The translations under genes and the position numbers were made by a program. Source: Peptococcus niger (GTDB taxonomy: Bacteria; Bacillota; Peptococcia; Peptococcales; Peptococcaceae). From it: a stretch of DNA of 64,000 bases. The notes below the pieces were generated by a model that did no database searches, was not told the origin of the DNA, and worked only from the letters and a program-made list of their open reading frames with translations. The stretch spans positions 17,960-81,959 of the forward strand of contig NZ_FNAF01000007.1 in the NCBI RefSeq assembly GCF_900101835.1, read 5' to 3'. This document shows, in pieces, positions 52,094 through 60,026 of the stretch (the first letter of the stretch is position 1; every line of letters starts with the position of its first letter).

Positions 52094-54607
52094 TTAGATG
52101 GCATCCTGAGTTGTACGGGCAATTAAGTCATCTTGAAGATCCGGAGATAATTCACAGAAGTAAGCACTGTACCCGGCAACACGAACAATCAAGCCGCGAT
52201 AATTATCTGGATTTTTCTTAGCTTCGACAAGTGTTTCGCGGTTCACAACGTTAAATTGGACGTGCCATAATTTTAAATCACACCATGTGCGAATGAAATC
52301 GACCAACTTCTTCGTACCATCATCTCCAGCTAAGCAGTTCGGAGAGAATTTAATGTTCAGAAGGCGAGCTGCTCTATTGCGATACTCATAGTTCTTAGAT
52401 TTATAGTTGGACAAAAGAATAGCTGTAGGACCGTTAACATCCATACCTTGTGTCGGAGAAGAACCATCAGATAAGGGCATGGTGTCTTTACGCCCATTCG
52501 GCGTTGCCCCAACAACCTTCCCGAATGGCACATGGCTGGTGAAGGGAACTAAGCGTAAGTCTAATTGAACACCTAGTTCATCACTATAAGCGCGAGTGAA
52601 TTCCACGGCCCGTTTATCAATTTCTTTGGCAATAGCATCAGCATAGGTATCATTGTTACCATATTTTGGCGCATTAAGCATATATTGACGTGCAATGGCA
52701 TAACCTTGGAAATTATTTTTGCAAGCATCAATGACTTCTTGCATGGTTAAAACCTTATCCTCAAAGACAAGTTTTTTAATGGCCGCTAAGGAGTCCACAA
52801 CAGTCCCGTAGCCCATCAATTCAAAGTAACCTAAGTCAATCCCACCCGGGATATTCGGCTGATGTAAATCGATATTATTTGCCATGCAAAGCTTGTGCAT
52901 AGAAGAACCCAACGGGGTAGCAAAGTGTTCAGCTCTCAGGCGAATAATATGGTATTGTTGAATGAAGGCGTGTTTTAAGAGGTTTTCAGTTTGCTTATTA
53001 TAAGCTGCCATAAACTCATCAAAAGTGGAGAAATTATTGGGGTTACCTGTTTCAAGTCCTAAAACTTGATCTCCAGTATGAACGGTTTTACCATTATAAA
53101 GAACCATTTCTAGCGCAGATGCAAAGTTGACATAAGCACAACTTGATGTATAGGTATCCCGGTTGGGCATCCGGCATTCAGCGCAACCAGATACGGCGTA
53201 GTCATAGGCTTCTTCAAACTGAGCGCCTTTTGCCAGGAGCAAGGGAACAACTTCTTCATCGTTGATTAATTTCGGGAAACCAGTTCCTTCTTTAATAGTT
53301 TTTGCGACTTCCACGACAAATCTTTCCGGGGACGTAGCGTGAATCCGTGCTGCAAGGTCCGGATAGTTTAACGGGAATTCCTGTTTAGACCGTAAGAAGA
53401 GATAGGAGAGCTCATTCGTTGCATCAACACCGTCCGGCGTTTGTCCGCCAATGGTAACGGCTTCCCAGTGGGCATAACCTTCGTTGAAAGCACCACCGGT
53501 CGGAGAAATGTAGAGGTCAACAAATTCAGCCATTGCAACCCACATGCATTCGAGAAGTTCCATAGCTTCTTCATCTGTTAAGATGCCGGCTTCTTTATCT
53601 GCTTGGTAAAACGGATAAAAATACTGATCCATACGACCATTAGAAATAATGGTTCCGGTTTTTTGCTCAATCCGAGAGAACATCTGAGTGAACCACTGAC
53701 TTTGAACTGCATCTCTAAAGTTTTCTGCCGGAAATTCCGGTACACGATAGCAGCGATCAGCAATATCTAATAGCTCTTGCTTTCTATTTTGATCTTCCGT
53801 CGTTGCAGCCATTTCTCTAGCCTTGTCACCATGACGGTGTGCCCATAAAACGATGGCGTCAGCTACTGTAATAATGGCTTCTAAGAAGGGACGTTTTTTC
53901 GCATTATCTACTGGACTTAGCGGATCTAATGCATCCAGCATCGCCTGGGCTTCTTCTTTAATGCCTTTAAAGCCGACTTTTAAAACTTTTTCATAATCAT
54001 GAACCCACTGGATAGATGAGCGAAAAGAAGCCGTTTCATTAACAATGTAAGTAGATTTCATTGCGTCTTCCTGGTCATAAGTTAAATCATAGGTTTCTTT
54101 AGGAAGAGCTTTCGTTAAATCTTCAAAAAAAGTTTTGCCTTCCCAGTAGGGCGCAATTTCTTCAACCATAACGCGTGCATCTTCTTCATCATAGTCGAAA
54201 GGAGACTCCGCTCTTTCTTTTAAGCCTTTAAGGGCGGCTTCATAAATATTACCATCCAGTTCCGGGAAGAGAATACCATAACGACCAGGCTTAGCCCCAG
54301 CACGACCTACTAAAAGATTGTTCTCATCAATATAAATATCAATGTTCTTAGCAATATGCGCTAAAGCTTTCGCCCAACGCAAACAGAGCATTTCACCCTC
54401 TGTTTCTTTCATAGATTCAGTAAAGTATTTGCCCCGTTCCACGTCAATTTTAGGCGTTACACCACTAACTTTATCAAGCATATTATAGATGCGATCACGA
54501 CCAGCTCGGTAGCCTTGGCGACCTGCAATATCATCAGCCAGTTTCTGTTCATGAGGAGATAAGACATGGCAGCAAGTATCCGGTGCTTCATGGTTTTGAG
54601 TTAACAT
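52094..54607 (-). CDS. islA: Glycyl radical isethionate sulfite-lyase
   Basis: 837 residues from ATG 54607, close to the ~830 I recall for Bilophila IslA. It cleaves isethionate to acetaldehyde and sulfite. Core residues: thiyl C475 and base E477 ([16 protein letters not shown]) and glycyl G812 (RVAGYSA). The IslA active-site set I recall (R189, Q193, W374, C468, E470, R678, F682, G805) maps here to R196, Q200, W381, C475, E477, R685, F689, G812: every one identical at a constant offset of 7. That is strong against choline, glycerol or arylacetate enzymes. AAAGGA precedes the ATG. Confidence 0.86.
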   Translation of the reverse strand: MLTQNHEAPDTCCHVLSPHEQKLADDIAGRQGYRAGRDRIYNMLDKVSGVTPKIDVERGKYFTESMKETEGEMLCLRWAKALAHIAKNIDIYIDENNLLVGRAGAKPGRYGILFPELDGNIYEAALKGLKERAESPFDYDEEDARVMVEEIAPYWEGKTFFEDLTKALPKETYDLTYDQEDAMKSTYIVNETASFRSSIQWVHDYEKVLKVGFKGIKEEAQAMLDALDPLSPVDNAKKRPFLEAIITVADAIVLWAHRHGDKAREMAATTEDQNRKQELLDIADRCYRVPEFPAENFRDAVQSQWFTQMFSRIEQKTGTIISNGRMDQYFYPFYQADKEAGILTDEEAMELLECMWVAMAEFVDLYISPTGGAFNEGYAHWEAVTIGGQTPDGVDATNELSYLFLRSKQEFPLNYPDLAARIHATSPERFVVEVAKTIKEGTGFPKLINDEEVVPLLLAKGAQFEEAYDYAVSGCAECRMPNRDTYTSSCAYVNFASALEMVLYNGKTVHTGDQVLGLETGNPNNFSTFDEFMAAYNKQTENLLKHAFIQQYHIIRLRAEHFATPLGSSMHKLCMANNIDLHQPNIPGGIDLGYFELMGYGTVVDSLAAIKKLVFEDKVLTMQEVIDACKNNFQGYAIARQYMLNAPKYGNNDTYADAIAKEIDKRAVEFTRAYSDELGVQLDLRLVPFTSHVPFGKVVGATPNGRKDTMPLSDGSSPTQGMDVNGPTAILLSNYKSKNYEYRNRAARLLNIKFSPNCLAGDDGTKKLVDFIRTWCDLKLWHVQFNVVNRETLVEAKKNPDNYRGLIVRVAGYSAYFCELSPDLQDDLIARTTQDAI

Positions 54608-54650
54608 AAAAATCGTCCTTTCATTATTGAAAATATCCCAACAAACGTTC

Positions 54651-54679
54651 ATTACAAAATCACGATTTTATAATTTCAA
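54651..54679 (-). promoter_or_regulatory. Candidate promoter of islA
   Basis: Minus-strand TTGAAA (54674-54679) and TGTAAT (54651-54656), 17-base spacer. Use of it would exclude the upstream ATG at 54652 and fits the start at 54607. A second candidate, TTGTTT (54724-54729) and GATAAT (54702-54707), lies further up. Confidence 0.5.
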
Positions 54680-54734
54680 TCAGATTTCTTTATCTGACTC
54701 TATTATCGCTTATACAATTGATAAAACAAGTCTC

Positions 54735-54773
54735 TTGTAACTACTCTCTGACTCATCGTTTGTTTAGTTACAA
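54735..54773. promoter_or_regulatory. Candidate LysR operator upstream of islA
   Basis: Perfect 9-bp inverted repeat TTGTAACTA (54735-54743) and TAGTTACAA (54765-54773) separated by 21 bases. Its centre is about 59 bases before the start predicted from the TTGTTT/GATAAT boxes, the usual LysR activation position. Confidence 0.6.
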
Positions 54774-54850
54774 CCATAGGGTGTATCTAAGTTGATGGAT
54801 CTGATAGTGATTCTACTGTATCTCTTTTGAAGTATTTCTCTTAAAAACAA

Positions 54851-54880
54851 AAGGCATCCATAAATTTTACTGGATGCCTT
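54851..54880 (-). terminator. Terminator of the TRAP transporter operon
   Basis: AAGGCATCCA pairs with TGGATGCCTT and is followed by TTGTTTTT on the minus strand. Confidence 0.85.
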
Positions 54881-54891
54881 CTAAGGTTTAT

Positions 54892-56790
54892 TTAATTGTT
54901 TAACAAGTTTGGCAACCACATGACAATATTCGGCACGTAGGTGATCAGAAGCAAAATGATGATCATTAATCCAAGCATGGGCATAACCGCTTTTGCAATA
55001 CGCTCTAAACGTAAATTCGCAATACCACTGGAAACAAATAAGTTGACACCCACAGGCGGTGTAATAAACCCAATAGCAAGGTTAACCACCATAATTACAC
55101 CGAAATGAACCGGATTAACGCCCAACTGGATGACAATTGGAAGGAGAATAGGCGTTAAAATTACAATGGCAGCTAATGCTTCCATAAACATGCCTACAAT
55201 TAGCAAGAGAATATTAATGCACAAAAGGATAATAATCGGATTTTCAGATATACCTAAAATCGCTTTGGCAATTGTAGCCGGAATTTCTTCAAGAGTAAGG
55301 ATATTCCCAAAAATACTTGCCATTGCCATTAATAAAATAACGATAGCAGATGTTCCTGTAGAATTAACCAAGCAGTCTCCAATATTTTTTCGGTTTATGC
55401 CTTTATATAGAAACAAGCCCACAATAAGACCGTAAAAAGCCGCAACAGCCGCTGATTCTGTTGGCGTCATAAGGCCACTGTAAATACCACCTAAAATAAT
55501 AATCGGTACCATAAGTGCCCATTTAGCGTCCCATAACGATTTGCGGATGCGCTCACCGGGGTTATCAAATGTATCGCCATGCCAATCATTTTTCTTGGCC
55601 AAATAATACGTGTAGCCCATTAAAACCACACCTACTATAATCCCTGGCACAATCCCCGCCATAAACAAATCTCCAACGGAAGTATTTGAAGCAACCCCAT
55701 AAACAACAAATGGATTTGAAGGTGGTATCATAACACCAATTGATCCTGCAGCTGCAACTAAAGCTGCAGCAAAATGTTTATCGTATCCTCGTTCTATCAT
55801 TGCAGGGATTGTTAAACTACCAATAGCCGCCACGGTAGCCGGGCCTGAACCGCTCATAGCTGCAAAAAGCATGCAAGTTAAAACTGTCGCCATACCAAAC
55901 CCGCCATAACTACGACCTAAGAGGTCGTCCGCTAAAGTTAATAAACGAGCTGATAAGCCACCTTCTCCCATAAAAGTTCCTGCAGCGATGAAGAAGGGAA
56001 TTGCCATAATGGTAACATTGTCAATGGAGGTAAATGTCTGCGTTGCAATATAGTTGATTGGCAGCGTTGCTGCTGCATACATTGTCACAAAAGCTGATAA
56101 TCCCAAGGCTATTGCAATAGGGACACCGATAATAACAAACACAATAAAGTAACCAAACAACCAAGTCACGGCAGGTAGTTCCAAGCCAATTAGAGACGGT
56201 GCCATTAGAATTGCTGCAACCATTAGTCCTTCAACCAAAGGTCTGCTACCATCTTCTCGAACCAACCGAAGTAAATCCTGGCCTAACCTTAGCAATATTA
56301 AGCCAAATCCAATTGGTAGTATTAAATAGACAACCGCATATTGAATGCCTAAAACTGCCGTTGTTTGAGGAAATGTCATTAACATATGAATATGACGTAT
56401 TCCAAAATAAAAGATACCTGCACCTAAAATGAAAAACAAGAAATCAGAAGCTGCCCATAAAGTAGCTTGCCAGCGTTTTGATAATCGGTCCACCAAAGCC
56501 GTCACACGAATCATATTTCTATAACGAATAGAAATGGGAACTGCTAGATAGGTCATCCAAACAAATAAGAAGCGAGCAGACTCTTCAGTCCAGGCAAGAT
56601 TAATATTCATGCCCAAGAGCCTGACAAATACATATCGCCCCAACGTTTGATAGGTCATAAGCAATATAATCGCCAATAAAATAAACATGAGCAAAACACG
56701 CTCTATGTTAGCGTCTAACCAACGCCACAAGCCTTGATTCTTAACGGTTTCTTTGCGATTAATTGTAAGGGAAGTGTTTATATCCGACAT
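54892..56790 (-). CDS. TRAP transporter fused small and large permease (DctQM)
   Basis: 632 residues. Residues ~1-185 are a DctQ small subunit with four helices (LAWTEESARFLFVWMTYLAVPISIRYRN); ~190-632 are a DctM large subunit (IPFFIAAGTFMGEGGLSARLL; MSGSGPATVAAIGSLTIPAMIERGYDK; AAAGSIGVMIPPSNPFVVYG; GFITPPVGVNLFVSSGIA). Together they form a sodium-driven uptake channel fed by the binding protein encoded immediately upstream, with no gap. In the context of islA the likely substrate is isethionate, as for the TRAP systems of sulfonate-using Desulfovibrio. Fused QM proteins occur in sialic-acid TRAP systems. Confidence 0.93.
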   Translation of the reverse strand: MSDINTSLTINRKETVKNQGLWRWLDANIERVLLMFILLAIILLMTYQTLGRYVFVRLLGMNINLAWTEESARFLFVWMTYLAVPISIRYRNMIRVTALVDRLSKRWQATLWAASDFLFFILGAGIFYFGIRHIHMLMTFPQTTAVLGIQYAVVYLILPIGFGLILLRLGQDLLRLVREDGSRPLVEGLMVAAILMAPSLIGLELPAVTWLFGYFIVFVIIGVPIAIALGLSAFVTMYAAATLPINYIATQTFTSIDNVTIMAIPFFIAAGTFMGEGGLSARLLTLADDLLGRSYGGFGMATVLTCMLFAAMSGSGPATVAAIGSLTIPAMIERGYDKHFAAALVAAAGSIGVMIPPSNPFVVYGVASNTSVGDLFMAGIVPGIIVGVVLMGYTYYLAKKNDWHGDTFDNPGERIRKSLWDAKWALMVPIIILGGIYSGLMTPTESAAVAAFYGLIVGLFLYKGINRKNIGDCLVNSTGTSAIVILLMAMASIFGNILTLEEIPATIAKAILGISENPIIILLCINILLLIVGMFMEALAAIVILTPILLPIVIQLGVNPVHFGVIMVVNLAIGFITPPVGVNLFVSSGIANLRLERIAKAVMPMLGLMIIILLLITYVPNIVMWLPNLLNN

Positions 56791-57849
56791 TTAAGCGTCC
56801 CCCTTTTTAAGCATTACGTAATCATCAGTTTGTGTTTTTTTGACCAAATCAATAGCCTTGTTTGGAATGCGTTTACCAACAAATTGCTTATATACAGAAT
56901 GCGTTTTATCCATAAAATCTTGCATTTCACTATCAGTCGGTTGATAAATTTGGATACCTGATTCAACCATTGCTTGCTCTGATTTAACGCTAACCTGAGC
57001 GGCATTTTCCCTTTGCCAATTTAGAGCGTCACGGGCACAATCAACTAAAATTTTTCTTTCTTTTTTTGTCATTGCATCAAATCGGTCTTTATTCATTACC
57101 AATATATGCATTGAGTAGTTATGACGAGATTGTATTCCGTATTTTAAAGCTTCATGATGTTTAGCACTATATAGCAGAGACCAGGTATTCCCTTCACCAT
57201 CAATTGCGCCTTGGGTTAAAGCTGTATAAGTTTCTCCCCAAGCAACAGGCATCGCTTGGGCACCTAATGAGCGAGCTACCGCGATTTCAACAGGACTATC
57301 TGTTGTTCTTAATTTAATTCCTTTGAAATCCGCTGTTGTATGTAACGGGATATCTGCTGTTGCAAAATTCCGATAACCATACTCGCTAAACATAATAATT
57401 TCAAACCCTTTAGAACGTGCAACCTTACGATAATAGTCACCTAATTCACCATTATCAATTGCATTATAAAGATTCTTTTGATACTTAGGATTTGTAATAT
57501 ACGGCAGGTCAAATGCCATGAACTCCGGAATAAACCCAGCGAAATTAGGCGATGAACAGCTTGCCATATCTAAGGTGTTTTCCTGAACAGCTTCTGTCGT
57601 AGCACGATCCCCACCTAAAATGGCATTTGAATATAAGTCAATTTTCATTTTACCGCCCGATCGTTTATCAACTAATTCAGCCAATTTTTCATAACCTAAC
57701 GTCACAACATCTCCTGTCGCCTGTGGATTCGCAATTCGTAAAACAAGTGTGCCGTCTTTTTCGCGATTAGACGCCTGCCCACATCCAGCTGTTACAAGCA
57801 AGGTTAATACGACTAAAATTGAAAGCCATGTACCCATTGTTTTCTTCAT
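56791..57849 (-). CDS. TRAP transporter substrate-binding lipoprotein (DctP)
   Basis: 352 residues. Lipoprotein signal with LVTAGC, lipidated C23, as expected where there is no periplasm. The DctP fold follows, with GIKLRTTDSPVEIAVARSLGAQAMPVAWGETYTALTQGAIDGEGN; R181 is the conserved arginine that usually pairs with the substrate carboxylate and here may bind a sulfonate. GGAGGAGTGA lies before the ATG. Its stop abuts the DctQM start, so they are one operon. Promoter candidate at 57969-57996. Confidence 0.93.
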   Translation of the reverse strand: MKKTMGTWLSILVVLTLLVTAGCGQASNREKDGTLVLRIANPQATGDVVTLGYEKLAELVDKRSGGKMKIDLYSNAILGGDRATTEAVQENTLDMASCSSPNFAGFIPEFMAFDLPYITNPKYQKNLYNAIDNGELGDYYRKVARSKGFEIIMFSEYGYRNFATADIPLHTTADFKGIKLRTTDSPVEIAVARSLGAQAMPVAWGETYTALTQGAIDGEGNTWSLLYSAKHHEALKYGIQSRHNYSMHILVMNKDRFDAMTKKERKILVDCARDALNWQRENAAQVSVKSEQAMVESGIQIYQPTDSEMQDFMDKTHSVYKQFVGKRIPNKAIDLVKKTQTDDYVMLKKGDA

Positions 57850-57968
57850 AACCCATCACTCCTCCAAATGGAACACATAAACGATAAAATAATCTATTCC
57901 ATAAACTTTTTTAATGTATTTACATGATAACTGAGCAATTTATAAAATACTACTCAATTTATACACCC

Positions 57969-57996
57969 TTTATATGTAAACAGTCAGTCTATACAA
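57969..57996 (-). promoter_or_regulatory. Candidate promoter of the dctP-dctQM operon
   Basis: Minus-strand TTGTAT (57991-57996) and TATAAA (57969-57974), 16-base spacer, about 120 bases before the start codon. Confidence 0.5.
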
Positions 57997-58158
57997 ATTA
58001 CGGGTGTAATATAGAGCTTTTTTGCAAGGCAATAAAGTCATTCCAGTAGAGATATACTTTTACCCTTTAAACTGACAAGGGGGTTAGTAAATGCATCTAT
58101 AAAAACAGCAAAGACAACACCACTTATACCTGAAAAATTTATATAAGGCTGCTTCTGC

Positions 58159-58187
58159 TTGCGAAATGACCTTGATTTGGGTATGAT
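58159..58187 (+). promoter_or_regulatory. Promoter of ndk
   Basis: TTGCGA (58159-58164) and TATGAT (58182-58187), 17-base spacer. Confidence 0.65.
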
Positions 58188-58276
58188 AAATTTAAGTGTT
58201 ATTGGTATGGGGCCTGTGCCGCCCTACTATGGTTTTCGGCAAGTATTCCTATGTATCTTGAAGAAAGGATGATTTG

Positions 58277-58687
58277 ATGGAACGCACCTTTTGTATGATT
58301 AAGCCGGATGGCGTCCGCCGCCGGTTGATCGGGGATATTATTGCTCGTTTTGAACGCAAGGGGTTAACAGTGGTGGCGCTGGATTTTTGTACCTTGACGC
58401 AAGACCAGGCGGAACGCCATTATGCGGAGCATAAAGATAAGCCTTTTTTTGCTGAATTGGTGGCCTTCATCACGTCCGGACCGGTCGTTCCCATGGTGCT
58501 GGAAGGGCCTGATGCGGTGGCGGCGGCCCGGGCCTTAATCGGGGCAACAGACCCGCTCAAGGCGGCAGCGGGAACCATTCGCGGCGATTACGGGCTGCGT
58601 TTATCTGAAAATGTTATTCACGGCGCAGACAGCCCTGCCAGCGCCAAACGAGAAACGGCTAATATTCTGCCCGATTGCAATATATAA
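58277..58687 (+). CDS. ndk: Nucleoside diphosphate kinase
   Basis: 136 residues, usual length. It transfers the gamma phosphate between nucleoside di- and triphosphates through the histidine of [15 protein letters not shown]. The start is ATG 58277 ([22 protein letters not shown]) with GAAAGGA upstream. GC content is back to the chromosomal norm, marking the right edge of the AT-rich island. It is transcribed alone. Confidence 0.96.
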   Translation: MERTFCMIKPDGVRRRLIGDIIARFERKGLTVVALDFCTLTQDQAERHYAEHKDKPFFAELVAFITSGPVVPMVLEGPDAVAAARALIGATDPLKAAAGTIRGDYGLRLSENVIHGADSPASAKRETANILPDCNI

Positions 58688-58696
58688 ACAGTAAAA

Positions 58697-58734
58697 GCCC
58701 TCTATTCTATGCAAGCATAGAATAGAGGGCTTTT
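58697..58734. terminator. Bidirectional terminator after ndk
   Basis: GCCCTCTATTCTATGC and its exact complement with AAAA before and TTTT after; serves ndk and the converging dehydrogenase gene. Confidence 0.87.
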
Positions 58735-58776
58735 ACTCTGAACCTTGCCCAAGGTTTATCGGCAAGGCGGGAATGA

Positions 58777-59877
58777 TTAAGCCTGCTGTTGATGGTAGGC
58801 TTCTAATTGATCAACGGCGCTTTCTAGCAGGTCCCGGGTTACCACAAAGGGGGTAACGTCCAAGTCTCTCTGTTGGACGGCATGGTCAAGCATGATTTTT
58901 TTCAACTCTGGGGTATCTGCCCAAATATCTGCCAGGCAAACCGGCAGACCGATGGATTGGTTGAAGGCATAAACTTTTTCAAAGGCCTCTTGCTTTTGAT
59001 CGACAAGCAGCTGGATTAAGGTGCCGTAGGCAACCATCTGCCCGTGTAAACGTTCTTTACCGCCTTCAGCAGCCGGAAGAAAGGTGCTGCCATAATAGAC
59101 GGCATGGGCCACTGCAGAGTTGTAATCGTTGTTGACCAGTACGGAGACCAAGCCGGTCGTGGCGATGATGTTTAGGATGACTTCGGCTAAGGCCGTGCTG
59201 CTCTTGCCGGCGTCCACGTCCGCCATGGCTTGTTGGCCATATTTTAACAAGGGGGCGGCGCAATTATGCCCAATGTCAACGCCGATTTGATCGGCATGGG
59301 GCAAGTCTTTCCCGCGTGATGAAAAGGCGGATTCGTATTGTTTGGAGAGGGCATCACCGATGCCGGCCCAAATGTATTCCCGCGGGGCTTCGGCAATAAT
59401 CTGAGTGTTAATAAAGGTATGCTTAGGCGGGGTTTTGGTAAAAATTAACCCCTTCATGGTGTGGTCATCATTGTAAAAAACTGTGACTTTGGTCACCGGC
59501 GCGCAATTGGATGCGATGGTCGGGAAGGTAAAAACCGGCTTGTCCATCCGGTCACCGACCACCTTCACCGTATCCAGCGCCCGGCCGCCACCAACGCCAA
59601 AAACCATATCGGCAGCCTGTACCGTCGGGTCAGCCATGAGCTTGTCAACATTGGCTTCAGTCGCTTCACCGCCGTACCAAACCGAACCAATGATGTCGAT
59701 GGCACTGCCCTGCAAAGCGCTGCGAATGGCCTCTTCCGCCTTAGCAAGGGCTGTTTTCCCGCCGATGAGCACGGCAGACTTGCCGTAGTCTCCGGCGATT
59801 TCCGGAACTTTCTTGTAAACATCGGCGGCACCGATGGTAAAATTTGGTAAAAAGACACTTCTGATGTCCATATACAC
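58777..59877 (-). CDS. GldA-like iron-containing alcohol dehydrogenase
   Basis: 366 residues of the glycerol/1-phosphate dehydrogenase branch of group III metal-dependent dehydrogenases. NAD site: DMVFGVGGGRALDTVKVV and FPTIASNCAPVTKVTVFY. Metal ligands expected from GIGDALSKQYES (Asp), NSAVAHAVYYG (His) and LHGQMVAYG (His). The substrate, such as glycerol or a hydroxy-acid, cannot be read. It is just outside the isethionate island and has normal composition, so a role in acetaldehyde reduction is possible but unsupported. Confidence 0.85.
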   Translation of the reverse strand: MYMDIRSVFLPNFTIGAADVYKKVPEIAGDYGKSAVLIGGKTALAKAEEAIRSALQGSAIDIIGSVWYGGEATEANVDKLMADPTVQAADMVFGVGGGRALDTVKVVGDRMDKPVFTFPTIASNCAPVTKVTVFYNDDHTMKGLIFTKTPPKHTFINTQIIAEAPREYIWAGIGDALSKQYESAFSSRGKDLPHADQIGVDIGHNCAAPLLKYGQQAMADVDAGKSSTALAEVILNIIATTGLVSVLVNNDYNSAVAHAVYYGSTFLPAAEGGKERLHGQMVAYGTLIQLLVDQKQEAFEKVYAFNQSIGLPVCLADIWADTPELKKIMLDHAVQQRDLDVTPFVVTRDLLESAVDQLEAYHQQQA

Positions 59878-59937
59878 TCCCCCTGTTTGATATTTATTCT
59901 CTAACCTGCACCTCTACTATACAACAGGCTGTTTTTT

Positions 59938-59967
59938 TTGACAAGAGGTCTTTTTAATAAATACATA
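59938..59967 (+). promoter_or_regulatory. Candidate promoter of mprF
   Basis: TTGACA (59938-59943) and TACATA (59962-59967), 18-base spacer. A TATAAT at 59991-59996 without a good -35 box is an alternative. Confidence 0.5.
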
Positions 59968-60026
59968 TAGGCTACTACTCCGTAATCCTGTATAATGGAG
60001 GAGATAAAAGAGAGGAGTACCCATTC

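Larger units (their letters stand above)
57850..58273. other. Non-coding region between dctP and ndk
   Basis: 424 bases. It holds the two divergent promoters described separately and is AT-rich up to about 58130, then turns to ordinary composition. No gene with a ribosome-binding site, no recognised RNA and no integration-site repeat is seen. Confidence 0.6.

Noticed and set aside
52094..54607. Glycyl radical enzyme as 4-hydroxyphenylacetate or indoleacetate decarboxylase, suggested by the amidohydrolase neighbour
   Set aside because: The spacing and identity of Arg, Gln, Trp, Arg and Phe match the isethionate lyase active site, there is no small decarboxylase subunit gene, and the transporter is a TRAP type.
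58777..59877. GldA-like dehydrogenase as the acetaldehyde reductase of the isethionate pathway
   Set aside because: It lies outside the AT-rich island, has ordinary composition and its own orientation, and belongs to the glycerol dehydrogenase branch; no direct support.
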